From an uncultured Eubacteriales bacterium (GTDB lineage Bacteria; Bacillota; Clostridia; Oscillospirales; CAG-272), in assembly GCA_934481325.1 (NCBI GenBank), contig CAKSPL010000093.1, positions 1 through 5,635 on the forward strand: a stretch of 5,635 nucleotides of DNA, given 5' to 3'. The stretch's first letter is position 1. Each line of letters opens with the position of its first letter. Shown here piece after piece: positions 1 through 4,468 of this stretch. The translations under genes were made by a program, and so were the position numbers. The notes under the pieces were generated by a model. That model worked only from the letters and a program-made list of their open reading frames with translations, did not search any database and was not told the DNA's origin.

Positions 1-1
1 C

Positions 2-115
2 AGTGTTCCGTCCCAGGACGGCGTGATAGACGACTTTGCCACCAAAAAGGAGCTGACGCACCTGAAAAAAGGAGAAAGCTACACCAACGCGTTTGAAATT
101 ACAATCAACGAATAA
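2..115 (+). CDS. C-terminal end of an aldose 1-epimerase-like protein (5' partial)
   Basis: The frame starting at base 2 is open to a TAA at 113-115 and gives the last 37 residues of a protein whose start lies left of the window. The tail reads DDFATKKELTHLKKGE, then a short strand ending EITINE. This pattern (an acidic D-F stretch, a conserved K, a hydrophobic residue, then L-x-x-G-E/Q and a final beta strand) resembles the C-terminus of the LacX-like/aldose 1-epimerase family, which interconverts anomers of free hexoses. A galactose mutarotase role would suit the alpha-galactosidase further right, but this gene is on the opposite strand and belongs to another transcription unit. The assignment rests on a short tail only, so the existence of a coding end is likely but the function is tentative. 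The gene is convergent with the tRNA operon and probably uses the hairpin at 281-300 as terminator. Confidence 0.45.
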   Translation, partial: SVPSQDGVIDDFATKKELTHLKKGESYTNAFEITINE

Positions 116-223
116 AATAACCCCTCGCATAGGTTTGCCGTGCAGAAGGGCAGAAATCGAAAAGCACAATCACGCAGTGTTTCCGCGCGGAAAAGCAGAA
201 CGTCCCCTGCGCACCCCGCGCGA

Positions 224-267
224 AAAAAACGAAAAAAGCCCCTTTACGCGGTGCTACCGCGCAAAGG
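224..267 (-). terminator. Second intrinsic terminator of the tRNA operon
   Basis: Bases 241-251 and 257-267 form an 11-bp stem with one A/C mismatch and a 5-nt loop. Read on the minus strand it is followed by GGC, six T, CG and more T (A-rich run at 223-237 on the plus strand). It lies just beyond the first terminator, so it probably acts as a back-up stop for transcripts from the tRNA-Thr/Tyr operon. There is no T tract on the plus side, so it works in one direction only. Confidence 0.75.
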
Positions 268-283
268 AAAAAACGAAAAAAGC
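224..283. repeat. 16-bp direct repeat forming the two terminator U-tracts
   Basis: The 16-bp sequence AAAAAACGAAAAAAGC occurs exactly at 224-239 and again at 268-283. On the minus strand each copy is the end of a hairpin arm plus the split T6-CG-T6 tail of a terminator. The two stems themselves differ in sequence (241-267 and 281-300), so the tail rather than the whole terminator is repeated. Confidence 0.8.
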
Positions 284-305
284 ACCGGAAATCCGGTGCT
301 TTTTT
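268..305. terminator. Bidirectional intrinsic terminator between tRNA-Tyr and the convergent gene
   Basis: Bases 281-288 (AGCACCGG) and 293-300 (CCGGTGCT) form a perfect 8-bp stem; a ninth pair is possible if the loop is tight. On the plus strand six T follow (300-305). On the minus strand the hairpin is followed by T6-CG-T6 (A-rich 268-281). It lies only a few bases past the CCA end of tRNA-Tyr and about 165 bp past the stop of the plus-strand gene, so it can end both convergent transcripts. Confidence 0.9.
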
Positions 306-307
306 CG

Positions 308-392
308 TGGTGGGAGCGGGTGGATTCGGACCACCGAAGGCAGTGCCAGCAGATTTACAGTCTGTCCCCTTTGGCCACTCGGGAACGCTCCC
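308..392 (-). tRNA. trnY: tRNA-Tyr (anticodon GUA)
   Basis: This 85-nt type II tRNA delivers tyrosine. The acceptor strands are GGGAGCG (386-392) and CGCTCCC (312-318, given as the minus strand). The discriminator is A at 311, and CCA is encoded at 308-310. The anticodon GTA is at 356-358 in a CTGTAAA loop. The T arm is GGTGG-TCCGAAT-CCACC, and a long variable arm of about 13 nt, as expected for bacterial tRNA-Tyr, lies between the anticodon stem and T stem. The top pair of the anticodon stem (27-43) would be an A-C mismatch; the other four pairs are sound. It is the promoter-distal gene of a two-tRNA operon with tRNA-Thr, and it is followed almost at once by the bidirectional terminator. Confidence 0.97.
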
Positions 393-400
393 ATATTCAA

Positions 401-430
401 GATGATTCGGCGGCGGTGCCGCCGAATATC
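401..430. other. Strong hairpin in the spacer between the two tRNAs
   Basis: ATTCGGCGGC (405-414) pairs perfectly with GCCGCCGAAT (418-427) around a GGT loop. The stem extends by GAT/ATC (401-403 with 428-430) past a single bulged G404. It nearly fills the 40-bp spacer between tRNA-Thr and tRNA-Tyr. No T run follows on either strand, so it is not an intrinsic terminator. A processing signal for the dicistronic tRNA precursor or a small dispersed palindrome are possibilities; neither can be decided from this sequence. Confidence 0.7.
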
Positions 431-432
431 AC

Positions 433-507
433 TGGAGCTGGTGAACGGAGTCGAACCATCAACCTGCTGATTACAAATCAGCTGCTCTGCCATTGAGCCA
501 CACCAGC
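433..507 (-). tRNA. trnT: tRNA-Thr (anticodon UGU)
   Basis: This 75-nt tRNA has a complete cloverleaf. The acceptor is GCTGGTG (501-507) with CACCAGC (437-443, minus strand), the discriminator is U at 436, and CCA is encoded at 433-435. The D arm is GCTC-AATGGCA-GAGC. The anticodon stem is GCTGA/TCAGC with loop TTTGTAA, and the anticodon TGT is at 473-475. The T loop TTCGACT sits on a stem with two wobble pairs. It decodes ACA and probably other ACN threonine codons. It is the promoter-proximal gene of the operon; its 5' end lies about 17 bp after the -10 box, so the leader is very short. Confidence 0.97.
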
Positions 508-524
508 GATTTCGGAACGCTACG

Positions 525-553
525 ATTATACCACAGTCCGCGCCGCTTGTCAA
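525..553 (-). promoter_or_regulatory. Consensus sigma-70/sigma-A promoter of the tRNA operon
   Basis: On the minus strand a perfect -35 TTGACA (548-553) is separated by exactly 17 bp from a perfect -10 TATAAT (525-530). The bases TGG directly before the -10 also make it an extended -10 promoter. The expected start is about 6-7 bases downstream, near 518, roughly 11 bases before tRNA-Thr. Upstream (about 557-590) the DNA is rich in A and T tracts, which could act as an UP element. The strength fits a stable-RNA gene. Confidence 0.95.
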
Positions 554-730
554 GCCCTTTTTGCAAAAATTATGCGTTTTTCGCAAAGTATATTTCTCCC
601 GCGCCAAATATGGTGGTTTTTCGCCCCGGAAACCGGGTGGGAGGCAAACCCGCCGGCGCGTAGCCTGACGGGATGCTCCCAACCCCGATTCCGGGAGGTG
701 GGGGATAACCGCGGACGATTTGCCTGTTCT
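554..730. other. GC-rich spacer without recognisable gene, with inverted repeats
   Basis: This stretch separates the broken GH51 gene from the tRNA promoter. I recognise no gene or known RNA in it. Two minus-strand frames run open across it, but their products are rich in P, R and G and show no family motif, as expected by chance at this GC content. Small inverted repeats are visible. CCCGG/CCGGG (625-629/633-637) forms one hairpin. TGGGAG/CTCCCA (638-643/676-681) with inner CCC/GGG (649-651/670-672) forms another, and CTCCC (676-680) could pair alternatively with GGGAG (693-697). At 561-586 an AT-rich imperfect palindrome overlaps the possible UP element. None has a convincing T tract, so I see no terminator for the upstream operon. 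Confidence 0.5.
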
Positions 731-901
731 TCAGAGGGTTGCCCATTCTCCGGGAGTTGTTCTTTCTCCGAGGTATGGGGAATCCTCCCCCACCCGCAGT
801 CCGTCATACATCACACCGCCGATATGCTCGGCAAACTGACCGTAAATATTTTTGTCAATCGTGCCGATCTTTTCCGGCAACATCACATAGAGCTTCTTCA
901 T
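731..901 (-). pseudogene. Truncated GH51 alpha-L-arabinofuranosidase (N-terminal fragment)
   Basis: Reading from the ATG at 899-901 gives 56 residues before TGA at 731-733. Residues 12-42 match the start of GH51 arabinofuranosidases, which release terminal alpha-L-arabinofuranose from arabinan, arabinoxylan and related glycans. There is an I-x-x-x-I-Y-G-Q-F-x-E-H segment at about 15-26, then G-G-V-M-Y-D-G-L and V-G-E-D-S-P ending at residue 42. Family members run to about 500 residues. Here homology stops after GEDSP, with 14 unrelated residues before the stop. Shifting frame recovers at most I-P before it too diverges, so a simple frameshift does not explain the loss. The start is intact: ATGA overlap with the GH36 stop and GGAGG at 908-912, 6 nt before the ATG. 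It would have been the fifth gene of the operon. It is broken by deletion or rearrangement, or the sequence is misjoined. The GH51 identity rests on a short but characteristic segment. Confidence 0.72.
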
Positions 902-2958
902 TTTTCGCCTCCGTTTTCGGATTCCGGCAGATACCGGATTTCGGTTTCCTCGGGGGAAAGCTCAAACACCGACAGCACGCCTTTTCCGGTTCCCTCCACC
1001 TCCGGGCGAAGATTGGTGGCAATACGGCTCACACCGAAAAGCCCCAACTTGCCGCCCTCATACAGGCGGATACCGGTCATCGAACGGCGCAGAATCGCCG
1101 CGGGGGACAGGAATTTATCCAACCGACCCACAGGGGTCACCTTTCCCGAAAGCGGGCAGAACAGATACAGGCGGAAGCTGTCGTTGTCCGGGAGCGTGAG
1201 CGAAAAGCGATCCCCGCGCTCCAACACGAAATTCTCGCCCGTAAGCTGTTCACACACCAGATACCGCCCCGCGCGCATTCCCGCGTCGGCGGCGGAAATC
1301 TCCCCGGCCTGCGGCTTGTTTTCCGCGTGCAGATTGAATACCGCCAGCACGCCGCACCCGTTCACACGGTTGAAAATCATAAAAGGTGTGTCGGCAGTCC
1401 GCGGGTCGGTGAGCAGGCAGTCCTTCGTTGGAATTGCCTGCCCCTCGGCACGGAGCAACCGTCCGTCCGAAAAGCACAACGGTGCCAGAATTTCCCCGCG
1501 CGAACGCCCCAAACGGTCACTGACATACACGGGTCCGCCCGAAATCGCGCGGCAAACGCTGTTTTTGACCGCCTGCTCGTCATCCGTCCACCACATATCC
1601 CAGTCACTGAAATAAAACTGCCCCTGGAAAAGCGAATTATAGGCGCATTGCAGAATATGCTTGGCAAACCACGGGCGATTTTCGGGCAGGAAGTCATCCG
1701 AGCAGCGGGAAACGGCACTTTCCGCGCGATTCCACATACACTCGCTTGCCATCCCCATACAGTTAATCAATCCATCCCCGAAATGCTCCGCCGTTACGGT
1801 CTCAATCGCGCCCTGGATTGCGGCGGCTGCCTCGCCCACGGGCAATAAGTGCCGGTACGTGTTGCGATAATGGCTTTGATTATCCACTTTTACAAAATCC
1901 CCGCCGGCGTTTTTAATCAGATCCTGCATCACGGTATGAAACCGCTCTGCCGACTCTTTCGTGGGTTTTGCCACCAGCTTTCCCGCCGGGGTCATCACAA
2001 GGTCGTCCGCCAAGCGCGCGGCAAGCGGTCCGTCCGGATCTATGCCCTTCCAGTACCCGGTGGTCGGATACCACACCCCCACCTTGAAGCCTTTCTGATG
2101 CAGCGCAGAGACGGCACCCGCAAGCCCGTGTGGGAAACGCACCGGGTCAGCCTCCGCCTCATACAGCGTACTGCCGTGCATCACCTTTACCATTTCGCCG
2201 AACGGGAGATTGTCGGGTACCTCGTTCAGTCCCTTTACCTCCCCCCACATATCGTCGATGATGCACCAACGCACGGGGATTTTTTTGGCGAGAAATTCGT
2301 CCGCCTTTTCGCAAAGCCCCGCTTCGTTCACGCGGATCTGAAACGCATCCCACGAGCACCAGCCGAGATATTCCAAAACCGACGGAAAGGTTTTCCGGTC
2401 AAGGGTTTTGACCTTGCCGCAAAGTGCGCGCTCCGCGGATTCCGCCGTACTGTGCAACAGCGCGTAAGGGTCTTTGCCTGCGGCAAGCAGTACGCACGCA
2501 GTTTCGGGAATTTCGGTCAACCCATCGGCATAGCTGAAAAGCCGGATATCCAACCCCGCCTCGCCCCCGGAAAGAATACAGTTGTAACGCTTGCCGCAAA
2601 GCGGCCACAAAAGCCGCCACAGCTTTCCCTCCTTCCAGAGCAGTGCCTGCGTGCGCGGCGGAACGGCGGAAAGCTCATTCCCGAACTCGGGGCGGCACCA
2701 GAACTCCCCGTGCATTTTGTCCGCCACAAAGCGGACTGCACGGTTCGGCAAGCGCACAATGAGGGCAGCGTCGTCACACAGGGTTTCGCCCGGTGCCGTC
2801 AGCTTTGCTTTGATATGAAGGAGCGTTGCCGCCCCAACGCGCTCCCGGCGCAGTTCCGCCGTGCCTTCGGTGGCTTCGTACAGTCCCTCCCGTTTTCCCG
2901 CAAGCGGAATTTCCCGCCCGGAGGCGGTTTTCAGAAAGATTTTGAAATTCTTGTTCAT
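898..2958 (-). CDS. Sip1/raffinose-synthase-like GH36 alpha-galactosidase
   Basis: The 686-residue protein belongs to the raffinose synthase/Sip1 branch of GH36, which hydrolyses or transfers alpha-1,6-galactosyl groups. In bacteria it is most likely an alpha-galactosidase for raffinose-type oligosaccharides or galactosides. An N-terminal beta-rich region (about 1-190) precedes the barrel. The barrel shows LGWCSWD (198-204), IIDD (233-236), and FVKVDNQ with likely nucleophile D359. It also has CSDDF (419-423) with likely acid/base D421, SDWDMWW (451-457) and AISGGPVYVSD (471-481), the branch's hallmark. A C-terminal beta domain follows. No signal peptide is seen, so it should be cytoplasmic and act on imported oligosaccharides. 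The ATG at 2956-2958 overlaps the HAD stop as ATGA; an upstream in-frame TTG at 2977-2979 would overlap the RBS and is less likely. Plant relatives are somewhat longer. Exact substrate is not readable from the sequence. Confidence 0.88.
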   Translation of the reverse strand: MNKNFKIFLKTASGREIPLAGKREGLYEATEGTAELRRERVGAATLLHIKAKLTAPGETLCDDAALIVRLPNRAVRFVADKMHGEFWCRPEFGNELSAVPPRTQALLWKEGKLWRLLWPLCGKRYNCILSGGEAGLDIRLFSYADGLTEIPETACVLLAAGKDPYALLHSTAESAERALCGKVKTLDRKTFPSVLEYLGWCSWDAFQIRVNEAGLCEKADEFLAKKIPVRWCIIDDMWGEVKGLNEVPDNLPFGEMVKVMHGSTLYEAEADPVRFPHGLAGAVSALHQKGFKVGVWYPTTGYWKGIDPDGPLAARLADDLVMTPAGKLVAKPTKESAERFHTVMQDLIKNAGGDFVKVDNQSHYRNTYRHLLPVGEAAAAIQGAIETVTAEHFGDGLINCMGMASECMWNRAESAVSRCSDDFLPENRPWFAKHILQCAYNSLFQGQFYFSDWDMWWTDDEQAVKNSVCRAISGGPVYVSDRLGRSRGEILAPLCFSDGRLLRAEGQAIPTKDCLLTDPRTADTPFMIFNRVNGCGVLAVFNLHAENKPQAGEISAADAGMRAGRYLVCEQLTGENFVLERGDRFSLTLPDNDSFRLYLFCPLSGKVTPVGRLDKFLSPAAILRRSMTGIRLYEGGKLGLFGVSRIATNLRPEVEGTGKGVLSVFELSPEETEIRYLPESENGGEK
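908..912 (-). promoter_or_regulatory. Ribosome binding site of the truncated GH51 gene
   Basis: GGAGG on the minus strand, 6 nt before the ATG at 899-901 and inside the end of the GH36 gene. Its ideal sequence and spacing show that the GH51 fragment once had, and probably still has, a working start. Confidence 0.8.
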
Positions 2959-3632
2959 TCCGACAAACACTCCTTCCAAATCCGAATCATTCCGGTAAAA
3001 TCCTTGGTCACGCTGACAATCGGTGTGCCGCTTTTCTCATACCGTTCGGGGGCTTTTTCGGAAATCAGGGCGATTTTTGCCACCCCTGCCGCCCTTGCCG
3101 CCGTCACCCCGGAGCAGGAATCCTCAAATACCACACACTCGCAAGGGGCTACCCCCAACAGCTTCGCCGCACGAAGAAAGCAGTCCGGCTCCGGTTTTCC
3201 GGGAAAGGTGCCGTCATCCAGCACAATCCGTTCCCGGTCAAACCAGCGGGAAAGCCCGAAGGTGCGAAAGTAAAAATCCACATTGCTCACCTCCGACCCC
3301 GTGGCAATGGTAAACGGAACCCCTTCGGCTTTGAGTTCATCCAAAAACTCCGGCGCACCTGCCACCAAGTGACATTCCGCGGGGTGAGCAAGGCACAAAT
3401 CCCGATAAATCCCCTCTTTTTCCAGTGTCATACGCGCAATTTCCGCATCGCTTACCCGCTCACCGAACATTCGGCGGAGAATAAAGGCATTGGCTCTGCC
3501 GAGAAAAAACCGAATCAACTCTTCCTCCGTGACCTGCTTGCCGTAGCGACCCGCAAATACACGCCACGCCTCCATATGCCGGTCGGAATCCTGGAAAAGC
3601 GTGCCGTTGAAATCAAAGATTACCGATCGCAT
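2955..3632 (-). CDS. HAD-superfamily hydrolase, beta-phosphoglucomutase-like, with DxN motif
   Basis: A 225-residue HAD subfamily I protein with a helical cap (about 15-85), the class that includes beta-phosphoglucomutase and small sugar-phosphate phosphatases. Motif I is FDFNGTL with nucleophile D7. Motif II is ATGS with T111. Motif III is K146 in PGKPEPD. Motif IV is the E170-D171 pair in VVFEDSCSG. The oddity is N9: phosphatases and mutases of this fold normally have Asp two residues after the nucleophile as general acid/base. An Asn there could mean altered chemistry or a slower phosphatase. Length is normal. The start ATG (3630-3632) follows AGGAGGG and overlaps the end of the activase gene by 13 bp; the stop overlaps the GH36 start. 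Context suggests a role on a phosphorylated sugar or metabolite of this operon. The superfamily is certain, the substrate unknown. Confidence 0.92.
   Translation of the reverse strand: MRSVIFDFNGTLFQDSDRHMEAWRVFAGRYGKQVTEEELIRFFLGRANAFILRRMFGERVSDAEIARMTLEKEGIYRDLCLAHPAECHLVAGAPEFLDELKAEGVPFTIATGSEVSNVDFYFRTFGLSRWFDRERIVLDDGTFPGKPEPDCFLRAAKLLGVAPCECVVFEDSCSGVTAARAAGVAKIALISEKAPERYEKSGTPIVSVTKDFTGMIRIWKECLSE
2970..2975 (-). promoter_or_regulatory. Ribosome binding site deciding the GH36 start
   Basis: AAGGAG on the minus strand lies 11 nt before the ATG at 2956-2958; counting the pairing bases further as AAGGAGTG brings the spacing to 9. The competing in-frame TTG (2977-2979) lies just upstream of this site, which argues for the ATG. 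The RBS is inside the last codons of the HAD gene. Confidence 0.7.
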
Positions 3633-4468
3633 AAACCCTCCTGTTTTGCGGCGCGTATGCGGGCATTCCGGAAAACCGACAGGTCAACCGGGGCATTTTG
3701 ATCGCCCTTGATTTCCCGTGTGAATTGCTTGCCCACCCACGGGTATTTTGCGCCCGCCATTTTGTTGTAAGGAAGCAGTTCTACCGGAGAATCCCCCGCA
3801 AGCTCCGAAATTCCCGCCAGATTCTCCGCCGTATCGGTAATCCCGGGAATCAGCGGCACCCGCAACAGATACGGCACACCGCACGCCTGCAAAAAGCGGA
3901 GATTCCGAAGAATCGGCGCATTGTCCTGCCCGGTATAGTGCCGATGCGCCGCGGGGTCCGCCAGCTTGACGTCCATCATCACGTAGTCGCAAAGCGGAAT
4001 GATCTCGCGGAAAAGCTGCGGTGCGGCAAAGCCGCAGGTTTCGATTGCTTTATGTACCGCCAGCCCGTTCAAAAGCTCCCGGGTAAATTCGGGCTGAAAA
4101 AGCGGCTCGCCGCCGGAAAGTGTGACCCCGCCGCCGGAGGCACGGAAAAAATCCGCATCCCGTGAGAGCTTTGCGGCAAGTGCCGCCGCCTCCCATTCCT
4201 TCCCGATTTCCTCCACCAGCCCCATCGGGCAGGCGTGCAGGCACCGCGAAAGCCCGCGGCACTCCGGGTGGTTGCAGGGGATTCTGCACCGCCCGCAGCT
4301 AAGGCAGCCCTTCTCCCGCACCAGCACGCCGCGCCCGGCGTCCAGCCCCTCCGGATTGTGGCACCAGATGCACCGCAACGGGCATCCGCGCAAAAACACC
4401 GTGGTGCGCACACCGGGGCCGTCGTTGACCGAAAACTCCTTGATATCGAAAACGTATCCTTTTGTCAC
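3620..4468 (-). CDS. Glycyl radical enzyme activating protein (radical SAM)
   Basis: This 282-residue PflA-type activase binds SAM and a [4Fe-4S] cluster and abstracts a hydrogen from the radical glycine of its partner, here surely the GRE just upstream. The N-terminus has FDIKEFSVNDGPGVRTT (7-23), then the radical-SAM motif C29-x3-C33-x2-C36. Next is a cysteine-rich insert at 55-80 with C55, C58, C61, C65, C70, C76 and C80-P. GGEP at 119-122, DVK at 166-168 and RVPLIPG at 203-209 complete the family pattern. The insert marks activases of eliminase-type GREs, but it is compact and has seven cysteines rather than the eight of a classic two-cluster ferredoxin domain. The start is GTG at 4466-4468, sharing GTGA with the GRE stop and preceded by AGGAG at 8 nt. 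A longer upstream open frame shows no family sequence and overlaps the GRE. Confidence 0.95.
   Translation of the reverse strand: MTKGYVFDIKEFSVNDGPGVRTTVFLRGCPLRCIWCHNPEGLDAGRGVLVREKGCLSCGRCRIPCNHPECRGLSRCLHACPMGLVEEIGKEWEAAALAAKLSRDADFFRASGGGVTLSGGEPLFQPEFTRELLNGLAVHKAIETCGFAAPQLFREIIPLCDYVMMDVKLADPAAHRHYTGQDNAPILRNLRFLQACGVPYLLRVPLIPGITDTAENLAGISELAGDSPVELLPYNKMAGAKYPWVGKQFTREIKGDQNAPVDLSVFRNARIRAAKQEGLCDR

Noticed and set aside
183..222. Third terminator formed by CGCGCGG/CCGCGCG (184-190/216-222)
   Set aside because: The arms pair, but the run that follows on the plus strand is A, not T, and on the minus strand no T tract follows, so it cannot act as an intrinsic terminator.
308..507. 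tRNA genes as attachment sites of an integrated element
   Set aside because: No repeated tRNA 3' end, integrase or other mobile gene is visible, and the GH51 break lies on the promoter side of the tRNAs rather than at a tRNA 3' end.
93..682. Open frames across the tRNA region (93-470 and 140-496 plus, 254-682 minus)
   Set aside because: They run through two complete tRNA genes, terminators and the tRNA promoter, so they are not protein genes.
2959..2979. Upstream TTG start for GH36
   Set aside because: It would place the start codon upstream of the AAGGAG site. The ATG at 2956-2958 gives a standard ATGA overlap.
572..3273. Long plus-strand open frames (572-1615, 739-1848, 1849-3273) of about 350-470 codons
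   Set aside because: They are antisense to the GH36 and HAD genes, which carry clear catalytic motifs. Their products are rich in R, P and H with no family motif, as expected for shadow frames in GC-rich DNA.
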